Source: Caenorhabditis elegans
Taxonomy: Eukaryota; Nematoda; Chromadorea; Rhabditida; Rhabditidae
NCBI RefSeq assembly: GCF_000002985.6
Contig: NC_003284.9
Coordinates: 16,492,001-16,556,000 of the forward strand
Reading direction: 5' to 3'
DNA length: 64,000 nt
Both the position numbers and the translations under genes were made by a program. Positions 44,890 to 58,400 of this stretch are shown here, in pieces (position 1 is the stretch's first letter; each line of letters opens with the position of its first letter). The notes beneath the pieces are model-generated. The model was not told where the DNA came from and ran no database searches. It was given only the letters and a program-made list of their open reading frames with translations.

Positions 44890-47546
44890 ATGGAGAATCG
44901 GACGCCGATGCAACACCACAGTGGGTATGAAATTGTGAAAAGCGAGCCGCCGTCGACACCCAAAACACTGATCAAGAGTTCATGTGAGTTTGACTTTTTG
45001 CCGCCGCTCACTTTGCCCTATCCTTTTTCCACGGTTTTCTTCCACAATTTTTTCCTTCCTCTTCATCTTCTTCTACTTCCCGACTCTATACTCACCTCAC
45101 AAATGATGAGGTGCCCAGCCAATTCACATTCCAATTTCTTTTTTTTATACATAGGTTACCTTACCTAGAATTAAGTGTTTTCAAAACGGCGTTATGCTAG
45201 CTTTTAAATAAGTACACAAATATTTATTAGAAAATATAAGTTTTAGCGACAACTTTTCGATAAAATCGATAATTTTGAATTGATATTGATTATGTTATAT
45301 ACTACTAAATATTATTAAATATTATTAATAGATGGTAATGCTGAAAGATTCAGAACTGAAATTTTAAGTTTTTATTTAGTAATAATTATATTCGCTACAT
45401 CTACATAGTAAAAATTATAAAGCTTTTATTTTAAGAATTCAACTTCTGAGTTGTTTGTTTCTGGTTCTATTGAATAATGTGTCGTAAATTTCAATTTTTT
45501 TTGCTTCTTATAACAGACTATTCAAGTTTTTAATTATACTATACTCTTAGTTTTTGGCTGAACCATTCATCACATTTCTCCAGCAGTTTTTTTTAACTTA
45601 GTAAAATTTGGTTAAAACTTGAAACAGAATAAAGAAGAAATTTAAAATAGAAACTCAGTGTCCAGTAGTTAAATCTTACATTTTTCCAGACATGGAAAAC
45701 ACTCCTGAAATGGTTTTTGGCAGTTTTCCCATTCATTCCGGGTTCTGCACCCAAGTGGTGACCCACACGGACCCAATGAACAATAACAATCAGCCAAAAA
45801 CCAATGCAAATGGTCGAGCTCTCGCTGCCGACAGGAAACGACCGTACCCATGCAACCTGTGTTCTTCAAAGTTTGGTTCAAAAATGGAGCTCGAGGAGCA
45901 TCAAAATTCTCACACCGGCCAGAAGCCATTTGAATGTGACGTAAGTTTCTTTTTTCTGAAAATAACAGCGTTATCAAAACTTATATATATCTTAGTTTCA
46001 GACATGTAATGCAAGGTTCAATCGGAGGTCGACACTCTGGAATCACAAGAGAATTCACTCGGATGCCAAGCCGTTTGTATGTACAGTGTGCCAAATGACG
46101 TTCAAATGGAAAAATAGTTTGAAGGTGAGACCATTTATATAATTGTCCTGTTTTCTTTATTCTTACTCATCACAGAAAACTCACTGTTTGCTTAACATTT
46201 GTTAACATGTAAGTTATAAGTCGTTGTGTCCTTGTTCAAAGTAGTTGTTGGGTTGGGGGAGGAATACTCTTTTAGTTCAATTCAAATTTTAAATTAATCA
46301 TTTAATGAAATTTGTTTTCTCTTCAGTGTCATAAGGATATGCATCAACGAAAAAATGAAACCTCCGCTCATCTGGACAACGATCTCCGGCAACTGACATA
46401 TGCCACAGCAGCGAAAAGAAAACTGCAAATGGAGCAAGAAGAAAATGGAGGACTTCCAGCATCATCGTCAGCTTCATCTGTAATTTCTCATCCACTGATC
46501 ACGACGACATCTGGAAACAAAAAACGATCGAAAGCGGCAAAAGCCAAGCAAACGCCAAGCTCCTTGGCAACTACATTAAGTCAAGTGCATCTGGGAGCTG
46601 TTCAGCCGTTGCATGCCAGTGCTTTAGTACCTCCAAGTGATCATCAAATCGATTTGGACACTACCTCTCTTGATTCATTGATGCAGAGTCAGAATCAAAA
46701 TTTCCTTATGCAACTTTATGGGTTAGTACTTTTAGACATTTATGATAAATATTATACATTAACTAATTTTTACAAATATCTCTATTACTTTTCCAATTCA
46801 ACATTTGAGTTATTACATAATATCTATTGAAATATCTGGTTAGAGTTAAAAATTATTGAAAGTCAGTTTAATACTGAAAAATCTCTAAAATCATAATTTT
46901 CAGCTATAGCGACGATGGTCGCCACAACGGAGGCATGCTGTCGCTGGACGACACGATGCTCTCAAATCTCAGTGATTCTAAATCAGACTCTGGCTCATCA
47001 TCGGGTGGATTGAGCATTCAACTTCCAATGCAAACTATTAACATGCTTAACTTCCGGAATCTTGGCACGCAACAATTGGTACGTTTTTGTTTTTATGGTT
47101 TTATTTTGGAAGTTCCATAATGTCTCCCCAAACCAAATAATCACACAAGTTTCGAAAACATTTTTTTTCAGCCGCCAGTGCACCAACTCGCCTCCTCCTT
47201 GCCTTCAGTGTCATCTGGAATGGATTATGTAAATGTAAACCAGCATGACTCTCACTACATCGTCTCCCAACCCGACATGATGCTCGGAAACCAGCCCCTC
47301 TACCACAATGGAAGCTTCGCCAACATTGAAAAGAGCAACCCACACAACAATCAGTTCACAATTGACAGCTGTGTACTGCTGCCATCTTCAAGACAAGATT
47401 ATCCCTTCGACTATACCATGGTCAACCAGCAGTATCCAATGCAAGAGCAAGTTCACGATCAGACGGTCGGAGTGAGTGTTGTGCAGCAGCACTACGCCGA
47501 ACAAGCTCATGCTCACGGGAAGACTGTGCCACATGAGCAGTGGTAA
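44890..47546 (+). CDS. pat-9: PAT-9 / ZTF-19, three-finger C2H2 transcription factor, 470 aa
   Basis: Exons: 44890-44983, 45690-45940, 46002-46124, 46327-46721, 46904-47078, 47172-47546; 1413 nt, all in phase. Three consecutive C2H2 fingers lie at about residues 90-175: CNLCSSKFGSKMELEEHQNSH, CDTCNARFNRRSTLWNHKRIH and CTVCQMTFKWKNSLKCHKDMH, the third split by an intron. They are followed by a basic stretch (GNKKRSKAAKAK, a likely nuclear signal) and a Gln/His/Ser-rich C-terminal region. I recognise it as PAT-9, a nuclear protein required for body-wall muscle development in C. elegans. A splice acceptor at 44835-44836 (TTTCCAG) 53 bp before the ATG suggests SL1 trans-splicing or an upstream 5'-UTR exon. 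The next gene, osm-1, is in the same orientation 1.9 kb downstream. Confidence 0.9.
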
Positions 47547-48181
47547 AATGTGCTCTTTCTTGAAAAAAAAACATTTGCCTCTATTTTTCTTGATGTCTGA
47601 CATCGTTACTTTCTCTTCTCAACTTTACCTTCCGTGCCCAGTTGTGACCAGTATTACAATCCTTCCCATTTCCAATTTCTTGTTTCCAAAAAACATTATT
47701 CTTGGTGTCATTATATTGTTATGCTTAAGTTTAAATTATCAAAAATTACAAAAAGCCTATTTCTATTTCTCAAGAACTCGCAGTGATCTCTCTGTGTAGT
47801 TCCTAATTCTTAAACAAAAAAGTCTTTACCTCTCTCACACCCAGTTTTTCTTGTCACTATCCTGCCAGCCTTTCAGTTAAAGCGGAACTCTCCAATAGTC
47901 CTTCTTCCCAACAATCTGAATTGATAGAATAAATGACTTGTATGTGTACTCTACACCGATATCTCCTGTTTACTTGTTTGTACTATATTGTAGAAGCGAT
48001 TCACTCAAATTAAGTGTGTGCTCATATTAACATTGCCATGTTTCGTCCCCTCCAACAGTTTTCCGCAACATCTCACCACCCCCACCTTTCCTCTAATTGT
48101 ATCCATACCAACATCTTGTCTCTTGCTCTTCCAGTCTTTGTTTATCTTGGAGTCATCTCTCTATTCTTTTTTTCTTTTTGA

Positions 48182-48195
48182 AATAAAGTAATAAA
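48182..48195 (+). terminator. pat-9: pat-9 polyadenylation signals
   Basis: Two overlapping-range AATAAA hexamers about 640 nt after the stop codon. Confidence 0.65.
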
Positions 48196-48682
48196 TGTAA
48201 ATTCTTTAAAAAATGGAATGTGTTTTTATTTTTTGAATTCAAATTTTGAAACAAATGTGTAAATTGTGGGTAAACTTCAAAACAAAATCGTTTTAAAACT
48301 AAAATCGAAATGAATTTAATGTTAGTGCAGAGTAGATTTTTTTTTTCTAATATCTTTGTGAACCAAAAGTGCGTTTGGCAATTACCGAAAGTTAATCCCA
48401 TGAGCCTTTAACGCCGGACTATTTTTTTAGAACTAACAAAACTTTTTTGACATTAATTTGACTTTCTAGTATTCCGGTGAACATTTTGCAACTAACATAA
48501 ATGTACGGAATGCGAACGGCAGCTTTCAATTTCAGCAGCTTTTTCAATAAGGAAAGCACAATCAAAAGTTTAATGTTTCCTTTAGAAAACTTATCCACGT
48601 TCAAAAATTTACCACTACAATTTATAAATTAATTACGGTTTCTGTAATTGTTTGTGGTCTGCAAAATTCCGAAGGCCAAACT

Positions 48683-49106
48683 TTTAAAGATGGAGTAGCA
48701 TCAGTCGGGAAAATGTTAAGAACCACTCCAATGGTCTCAAAATAACCGAATATCATAATAAAACTTTTCAAACGTTTTTTGAAAATTTTTTATTTACTGT
48801 CAAAAAGTGGCAATTACTCAGTTTTGTCACTCATCATTTTGGAAGTCGACCAAAAAAAGGTTTTTTTCCTACATTTCTTATAATGTCATTTTGCTTTAAA
48901 TATTTGTATTAAAACACTGTAGGGGTTGGAACATGCGACATTGCTTTGGATTTCCTCAAAAGCTCATATGTCAAAATTTTGGCACTGTGCCAAAACTTTG
49001 ACCGGAAATTATGAAAAATCTGAAACTTTTTGGAGTGTATTAAGTTGTTTTAAATTATTTCAAGTGTGTTTAGATAAAATCCTAACTGGCGCTACTCCAC
49101 CTTTAA
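48683..49106. repeat. Foldback element, copy 3
   Basis: TTTTAAAGATGGAGTAGCATCAG at the left and CTAACTGGCGCTACTCCACC + TTTA at the right; internal GTCGACCAAAAAAAG and TTGGAACATG blocks match copy 2. Confidence 0.85.
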
Positions 49107-49332
49107 ACTATATTATATATTTTTTCTTCATATTCAAAAATGGATCTCAGATATTTTTTTTTGAATTCAATCTTAAATTTACCAGCACTCAAATTATACT
49201 TTCATGTCTGTTGTTAAAAAAATCCCACTCACCAAATTTTCTTGAACAATCTAGGAAATACCACAAATTGCATGAAAGAACGTGTGAGCTTAAGGGCGGT
49301 GGTGTGTGAGCCTTGCTCTTGTGCATTTCATA

Positions 49333-49346
49333 GCTACCATGGCAAC
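49333..49346 (+). promoter_or_regulatory. osm-1: X-box (RFX/DAF-19 site) of osm-1
   Basis: GCTACCATGGCAAC lies 86 bp upstream of the osm-1 ATG. It fits the RYYNCCATRGNRAC-type consensus bound by the RFX factor DAF-19, which drives ciliary gene expression in C. elegans sensory neurons. I recall this as the published osm-1 X-box. Confidence 0.93.
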
Positions 49347-49418
49347 GGAGCACACACCAGACGGCTCCCCTTGTTCCGTTGCCCCCTTTCTTGCAGTTAT
49401 TCAGTTCATGAGGATTAA

Positions 49419-52400
49419 ATGAAACTCAAGTATCTTTCAACTATTCTCCCAGCTCAGGTGAGTAAAATAGGAGTTTTAAAGTATTAAAAAACTTTTAGAA
49501 TCTAATTGCGAAAGAGTATCAATGAAAATTTCAAAGTATTATTATTTTAGTTTAGACGCATTTTACCCGCTGCATAATAGTTCAATTTTGCAAAAAAAAA
49601 ACTTCTTGTTTTTATCCAATTTTAAACATTTTAAAACATTTTTCATTGTAATCACCTAAACCACAATACCATGTGGAAGAGACTTAGCGGTCGTGGCCTA
49701 GCAACCGCCCCTTCCGAATTTTCCGCGCGCATTCTGTTTTACAACTTTTGCGCAACTTCTTTTTAGTTTATAGCTAAAACTGTTGCAAATACATCTTTTT
49801 TTTAATTTTCAGGATGGAGAAGCAAAGATCAGCAACATTTCGTGCTCTCCAAATGGTTCTCGTGCAGCGATTGCCTGTTCCGATCGATCAGTCGCTTTGT
49901 TAGATGAAAATGGAGTGCAGAAGGATAGATTCACTTGCAAACCGATTGATGCAAAGGTTCGTCACATTGTATCTGGTGTAAAGCTTTTATCGTCTTATCT
50001 TTTTTTTAGTACGGAAAAAAATCGTTCACCGTATTGTGCATGACCTTTTCACCTGATTCGTCACGCATCGCCATCGGACAAAGCGACAATGTTCTCTTCA
50101 TTTATAAAGTCGGTACCTCTTGGTAAGTGTGTTGTAAAGTTACTTAAAATCATTTCTGATTCATACTACTTATGCAGGAATGAGAAGAAAGTGATTGTCA
50201 ACAAATTTGTGCAACCATCCGCTGTCACTTGTTTGAGTTGGCCATTTGATGACAAAATTTTGGTTGGTCAATTGGATGGAAAAGTGAGATAATTATATAA
50301 ATAATTGGTGGAAAAACAAACAGAAAGCGAATTTCATATTATTGAGCAAAAAAGTGAAAAAAAATTTGCATAATAAAAACTCACAGGATTTCGGGTTATT
50401 AAGCGATTAACGTTTTTGCAAATACCTATGAAATTTTAAAATGTGCAGACAAATATTTAAAATTTTTGAATTCGGTATGATGCTCTTTACTTTTAAATAC
50501 TGAAAATCAAGATGAAATTGTCATTTAAAATAGAAATATTGACTTGAAAAGCCGTTGTTGTTTTTTTTTGAAGGCGAAAAAGAAGAGCCCGAAATTTTGC
50601 AAAAACTGTTTTTCAAACTTTTTTACGAAAAATATTAATTTATTACAGTCCTTTCAATACTTTTTAATATTTCTACATACATTTTTTGATTTCAAAACTG
50701 CATAAACGTAAGTTCAGTTTTTTAGAGTTTCAGACCTGCATACCCTTTTTTGTTTAAAAATTTTTAAACTTGCTTGTTAGTTTATAGCAACTTCCGAAAA
50801 TTTTCAAAAAACTTATATGGTTTTTTTTCAGTATTATGAACGTTCCTAAATTACATGTCTCGTAAAATTCTTACTTCCCATCTTCCAGGTTCGTATCGGA
50901 CTCATCAAGACAAACAAATGCAGCTCACTATACAAAACCGACGAGACAGTAGTTTCGATTCAAACTCAGTAAGTATTTATCCTAAAAAGTAATCAAAAAA
51001 TACTGTACTTTCAGCCCGAAACGGACATCTTTCGTATCGGCGCACCAGGATGGATCTATTATTTTGTACAATTTCAGTAGCAGAACTCAGGTTTGTTATA
51101 TACAGTTTGGGCTTATAATGCTCCTAATTTCAGTCCAAAATCTGCACGCTGCAAGTTCCTCCGTACAATTTGGTATTCACAAACCACGGGCTGGTTGTAG
51201 CGACTTCCGATCGAAGAGTGCTGTCCTATACCGAGAACGGAGTTGTTCAGCAGCAATTTGACTACAATGATCAATCCGAAAAAGAGTTCTCTTCGATTTC
51301 CTGTGATCCTACTGCTCAGAACGTTGTGGTAGCAAGTTATGACAGGTATTAAGACTATTTGCACGTGGAGTCAAATTTCTTTTTTCGGTTTGACCTTCAA
51401 AGAATGTGGGAGTTAAGACGCAGAAATCTCATTTGATTTCGCGTGGTGAAGAGTGTGCTGGCGTTACCATTTTTCTGGAAAAATGTTCCCGCATTTTTTG
51501 TAGACCAAATTGTAATGAGACAGCCTGACACCACGTGTATTGGTAGAAACATAGCTCTAACCTTTTTTTAGACTACGCCTATTCTCCTGGTCTGCCAGAA
51601 GAGGTGCCTGGGATGAGGGTGCTCCGTTGGAAATTCAAAATGCATATACAATTGGTGCACTTGGTTGGAAAATGGATGGTAGTACTATTTATGCGGTAAC
51701 ACCCTCGAATTCTGAGCCCCATTCTGAATATGTGTTTTTCAGGGTACCGTGTGTGGCGGAGTATTTTCCGTCGATTGTTGCCTGCGACGCGGTATGCTAA
51801 AAAGTCGCTTCGAGACCACATATGTCGCACCATCACACGTTATTCTGCGTGACGTCACAAACGACACGAGAACCAACGTGATCTCCAACAAAGGACTAGC
51901 AATTGATGAACTGAAAATTATGGGAAAGGATAGATATGTTATTGGATACACCTCTTCAAGCATCATCATCGCTGACACAGAATCGCAAAGATTCTCGGAG
52001 CTGGAGTGGCAAAGTGGAGGCCATGAAAAGTTTTATTTCGACTTCAATAACTGTTGCTTAATCATTAATGCCGGTGAAGTCACAGTTGTCGAGTATGGAG
52101 TGGATGGTTCACTGGGATGGGTGAGAACTGAGCTCACTAGTCCTCACTTGCTCAGTGTGCAAGTTAGTGGGCCTGATGTGGAAGAGCACAAAAAAGTGAA
52201 GAAGTTGGCGTATTTAGTGGATCCCACAACTATTTCGATTAGTAAGTGAAAATCACAATATCAAAGAAATGTTCCTCTCTTCAAGTTGCAAAATGTTAAA
52301 AGTTAATTTTGAAAATTTGGAGCAATATTCGGCGGCGCTAAATTTAAGTTATTCAGCTTTAGTGGCAGAAATTCCGGGATAAATTTGTTAGTTTTTAGCT

Positions 52401-55400
52401 GAAAAAAGCGTTTTCGAAATCATATGGCAGAAATTTTGATTCCGAAAGTTCTGTCTCCTACTCAGAACATTCCGATTTAAATACCGGCCAAATATGCGTT
52501 TTTTCTGATTTTTTGCAAAGACGCACTAGCTCTGTTTTTTTTATTATTAAAGCTAAAGCTAAAATCTTCAATGATCTTCAACTTCCACACGTCAATATTC
52601 CAGTTAATCTGATCAATGGCCAACAAGAAAGCTTCATAAACCACACTGGTGCAGTTGATTGGATTGAGCTCAATGAGCGTGCTTCAAAACTTCTTTATCG
52701 TGATAAGCGATCCAAAGTCACTCTTGTCGATATTTCATCTGATCAACGAAGTGTTCTTCTCTCCTTCTGCACATATGTTCAATGGGTTCCAATGAGTGAC
52801 GTCATTGTAGCTCAAAGTGGTGATAATCTATCCATTTGGTACAATCCAGATTTACCAGAGCAAGTGACAAATATGAAGATTAAGGGAGAAGTTGAAGCGG
52901 TTCTTAGAGATGCTGATAGAACAGAAGTTATAGTTCAGGTAACTTAACAGAGAATTCTTTACCATGCCACAAAATTTTACAGGAACCGACAGCAAAAGTT
53001 GCATATGAACTTGACAATACTCAAATTGAATTTGGAGCTGCACTGGAAAAGCGAGACTTCGATAGAGCAGTGGCATTCCTTGAATCTAACACCAGTGGGA
53101 CTGATGCCTATTCAATGTGGATAAGAGTTGCAGAAATGGCTCTGGAACATGGAAATCTGTTTGTCGCGCAAAGATGCTATGCGGCAATTAACGATGTGGC
53201 AAAAGTTAGAAAACTTCATGTGAGTGGTTTTTGTGACCTCTACCAAATGCCATCCGGTCCATTTCAGGATATTCTAGAAATTGCCGACGAAGCATCGATT
53301 TCCATTGGAGGTGATGGAACTCACTTTTACAAAGTCCGCGCCATGTTGGCAATTATGGGAAGAAAGTTCAAAGAGGCCGAGAGAATATTTTTGGAACAAA
53401 ATGACACGGAATCTGCAATTGGGATGTACACATCTTTGCATAAATGGGATGAAGCATTGGAGTTGGCAAAAGTGCTTAATTATCCAGAGTATGAGCAACT
53501 GAAGACAAGTTACCTTCGAGCGCTGAGTGATACAGGACAAGATTCCAAAGCTGCAGAGGTTAGTTTTGAATGAAAATTTAGAATGCGCATAGAGCCTGTT
53601 GATCGCTAAAACTTGGATGGAAATTTAAACATTTTTACTTGTTTTTCCTAGGGCTAGGGGAGTGAAGCGCGAAATGCGGGCCTTGCGCCTGCCGGCCTCA
53701 TGTCTACGCCGCTGTGTGTTTAATGAAATGCAAAGGTAGTTATTTGGAGCGGCCGACACGTTCGGGCTCCGCAGCTTGCCGAGAAACGAGTTGCTTAGTG
53801 TGTACGCAACGTAGTGCGAAAAAGTTGCTGTTTGGAAGCGGCCGACACGTTCGGGGTTCCGCGCAGCGCTATTCATTTGGAGGCATGCGACCGGCGCGGC
53901 GACCCTAGTTTTTTCTGACGTTTTACAGTAAAAATTGAGTGACGTGCCCCGCAGTTTTCGAGGCGTCAAAGGGTAAGAAATCCATTTCGATACACGAGAG
54001 CAATATTTTCAGAAAACAAAAAAATGAATAATAAATGTTCTTAATTACACTCAACAGCAGATACATATGCGTCAAGTTTATCAGTTTCCCGGCGCAAAAC
54101 AAAAACAATGAAATTTTTCAGCTCAAAGTCTCTGATGGTGACACCCTTTCGGCAATTCAGCTGTATATCAAATCCAACAAGCCACTTTCTGCTCTCAGTG
54201 CTGCAAACAACGACAGTGTTCTCTCGCAAGATGAGAATATTCTTCGACAAATCGCAGATTCCCTTGTCAAATCACAACTCTACGACAAGGCTGGAGATGT
54301 TTATGAAAAGCTGAAGGATTTTGATAAAGCTGTCGAATACTTCAAGAAAGGAGACGCTTACGGAAAAGCCATACAGGTAAAATTGATGAATCAGAATGAA
54401 ACAATTTGTAGTGGTTTTTTCAGCTTGCTCGATTCGCGTTTCCTGAAAAAGTTGTCACTCTGGAGCAGGAATGGGGCCTACATCTGGAATACATTGGACA
54501 GTATGATGCTGCCGTTAATCATTTTGTTGGTACGCCTACTTTTATTATTGTATTGTGAAGTTCCAAAAAAAAGTTGATCAACTCACATTGTCTAAGATAA
54601 TGAATTTCAGAAGCCAATGATCTCAAGAAAGCAGTTGAAGCGGCTATTCGAGCTAAAGAGTGGCCTAAAGCATTATCCGTACGTTCTTTCCATTCCAAAA
54701 GTTTGTCAGTATAATCTATGAATTTTCAGATAGTGGAAAACATTCAGGATCAAAAAGTAAGAACTGGATACTATGGAGAAATTGCAGATCATTATTCCAA
54801 TAAAGGAGACTTCGAGGTATTTTTTTTTGTTTATTGTTGAGTAACTCATAAAATTTCAAAAAATTTCAGAGAGCTGAAAGACTATTTGTTGAAGCCGGTC
54901 TTTTTAATGACGCAATTATGATGTACGGGAAGAATAACAAGTGGATTGACGCATTCCGTTTATCAGAGGAGTTTCATGGACGAGAAGCTACAATTTCATC
55001 ATATCTCGCCAAGGCAGAAGATTTGGATGAGCATGGTCGATTTGCAGAAGCTGAGCAACTATATATAACAATTGGCATGCCACATAAAGCAATTCAAATG
55101 TACGATAGGGTTGGAAGAGATGATGATGTGCTCCGATTGGTGGAGAGGTACCATGGTGAACATATGCATGTAAGTAATGGTTTTATCTACTATGGAAAGC
55201 TATTAAATCTGAACTTGGGACTGAGATTAAATCTGAACTAGGGACTGACTGTTTTGGAGCCAAATTGCAGATATTATAATAAAATTTAGTAAAATAACTT
55301 ATTCTACAAAAGTTCATTCAATAATTCCAGGAAACTCGAAAACGATTTGCTACCCAATATGAGGAGCGTGGAGACCTTAAAGCTGCTGAAGAGCAGTTCT

Positions 55401-58400
55401 TAAAAGCTGGAGACTTCCGATCCGCTGTTAACATGTACAAAGACAGCGAAATGTGGTCGGATGCGTACAGAATTGCAAAGACCGAAGGTGGTGAAAATAT
55501 GGAGAAACAAGTGAGAACAACTAACTGTTGAATGAATTTTAAAAAAAGTAATATCAGGTTCTGTTTATGTGGGCGAAAAGTATTGGTGGTGATGCTGCAG
55601 TGAAGTTGTTGAACAAGCACGGAATGCTCATGGAAGGAATTGACTTTGCTTGCGAAACTGGTGCATTCGACTTGGCATTTGATTTGGCAAGAATCGGAGC
55701 TAAGGATCGGATGGGTACTGTGCACGTGAGATTGGCGACTCAGTTAGAGGAGGAAGGGAGATTGGAGGATGCATCGAAGCATTACGTGGAAGGTAGCGTT
55801 TTAATTCAAATTCTCTCAAAGGGTTCTAGGTTTATAAAATACTTACACTCCCAGCTATAAAATTAAATACATATAACATCACGTGGTGTCAGGCTGTCCC
55901 ATCAAGGTTTGATCTACAAAAATTGCGGTTATTTTTTGTCCAAAAAGATGTGACGTCAGCACGTTCTTAACCATACGAAATCAGTTGAAAACTCTGCGTC
56001 TCTTATCCCTCATTTTTTTGTAGATCTACGTAGACCAAGCCGAAATGATACAATCTGATAACCACGTGTAGTTCGCTTTCTCATTTCCTTAATCCTATTT
56101 GAGTTTAGGTAACAAACCGGAACTTGCTGTTGAAATGTTCATCCGTGACAACGATTGGGCTGATGCTGAAAGAGTTGCGAAAGATCACTGCGAAAGCCTT
56201 CTACCCGATGTCTACACCGGACAAGCACGCCGTGCAATTGAGGAAGGAGATCATCTCCGAGCAGAAACTTTCTTGCTTCGAGCCAACAAACCAGACATTA
56301 TCTTAAGGTAGTTTTTCATTCATATCAGTATGTACATCATACCTTTGATTTCAAGATACTTCATTGAAAACGAGATGTGGCCAGATGCGTTGAGAATTGC
56401 GCAAAACTACTTACCCCACCAGGCGGCTCTTATTCAAGAGGAATATGAAAAATCTGAATTGAGAAACGGAGCACGTGGTGTTGATTCATTTGTTGCTCAG
56501 GCGAAGGAATGGGAGCAACAAGGTGACTGGAGGAAGGCGGTCAGTGCACTTCTGAAAATCAACAGAGATTCCACGGATAATGATGCACTGATCAAGCATA
56601 GCACAGAAAAAGCCGCCGACTTAGTGATGAAGTTTCTCATGGGAGATGAAGAAGTGAGTCGTTTAGGCAAAAACGTCTCAACATATCAATAGCCATTTCA
56701 GTATATTGGAGCAGCACTTGGAGCATTGGATGAAGCGAATTGTAACGAAAAGGCTGCGGAGTTGCTATTGCTGTTTGGTCAAAGTAGACAAGCTATAAAT
56801 GCACTGTGTAGAGCAAAGCAATGGGCTAAAGCGAAACAAGTAGCACAAGAATATTTACCGGAAATGGTTCCCGAAATTGAGAAAATTTACAAAGAAAGCC
56901 TCAAAAGTGAGGGTCGCCTTGGAGAATTGATTGATGTGGATGTGATTACGGCGATTGATATGATGATTGAAAATGATCAATGGGATAAGGCATTGGATAC
57001 CGCGAAATCTCAAAATGTAAGTTTAAATCATTTTGGAGCGTTTTAGAAGATTAAAATAACAAACTTTCAGTATCGACCACTCCTTGACAAATACGTCGCT
57101 CAATATGCAGCCATTTTGGTGCATCGTAATGATTTATCGAGAGTCCTTGCTGTTCTGGAAAGATACGGAGCTTCCGCGAACCCTGCAAACTTTTCAATTT
57201 ACAAATTGCTCATGGAGGAAACGTTGGCAAAACCTCGCTTTGATTACACCGAAATTGCTAGAGTTCGAAATGTGCATTTGGATGTCTATAACGCATTGCA
57301 AAAAGAGAGTTCTGAGCATTTCGAGGAGTTCTCTAGAGCTCTCTGGGCTTTACATCTCATTGCCATGCGAACCGCGTTGGAAGAGATTGGAGATTCTGTG
57401 CCAGAAGTTCAGAAGCTTTGTCTGAAACAGTCGTTGTCACTGTTGAGATACACGGATATACTGGTGGCGGACAGGATCTTCTACGAAGCTGGAGCAGCTG
57501 CAAAGGATTATGGGAGTGAATACGAATCGCTTGGGTTCTTGCTTTTGAATCATTATCTGGACTTGGTAGATGCAATTGAAGAAGGAAATGGTGAGCTCGT
57601 GGATTATAGTCCATTTGAGAATAGTGATATTCCGACAGAGGTGTCACTTCCAACAAGGCAATGGCTAGAGGTTAGTTGGATAGTGTTTTCAGATAGTTGA
57701 GCCTAACAGGGGTAGGAAGTCAAAGTAGTCTTAGGCGGCTTCAGAAAGAGACGAATGCCATCTGAATTCAGGGGTGTGCGGCAAATCTCCTTTTCCAATA
57801 TTTGCCGAGCTCGGCAAATTCGGCAAATTTGCCGTGCCTTACAAACTCCTAAAAGTTTGATATTTTTTAAATGTTTTTGGAGCACCAAGACTACTGAATT
57901 CTTACCACACATATGATTTCTGAATAAGATGGTGTATCTGCTTGAACATCAAAATAACTATTCTGTATCATTTTACTGAATTTTTGAAGGCAAAATCAAT
58001 AGTTTTGATCAAAATTGTATTGTAAAATTTTTGATGTGTGCGGCAAATTTCGAATTTTGTCGAGCTCGGCAAATTTAGCAAATCTACGTTTTTTGAAATT
58101 TGCCGTGCTTGGCGAATTTGGCAAATTTGTCAAGCTCGGCAAACGGCAAATTCGGCAAATTCGGCAAATTTGCCGCATACCCCTGTTCTGAATTCTTATG
58201 TTAAGAATAGTTAATTACGAACGTTTTATTGGAGGAATTCAATTTTGAACAGAGCCTAGATATCCTTTTCATAAAGCTTTCAGATTGTTTCAAAAAATTT
58301 CTATAAAATCGTATTTTGGGGCTTTCTATGAAAATATGTTCTGAAAAAAGTTTAAAACGCGTTTACAGTCTAAACAAATTCCACTAAAAAGTGAAGCAAT

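Larger units (their letters stand above)
47547..49332. other. pat-9 3' UTR and spacer to osm-1
   Basis: The 3' UTR is pyrimidine-rich and about 650 nt long, with AATAAA at 48182-48187 and 48190-48195. Beyond it lies AT-rich spacer and foldback copy 3 (48683-49106). No coding exon is seen. Confidence 0.6.

Noticed and set aside
47101-47603. Minus-strand frames opposite the last pat-9 exon
   Set aside because: Shadows of the pat-9 coding sequence.
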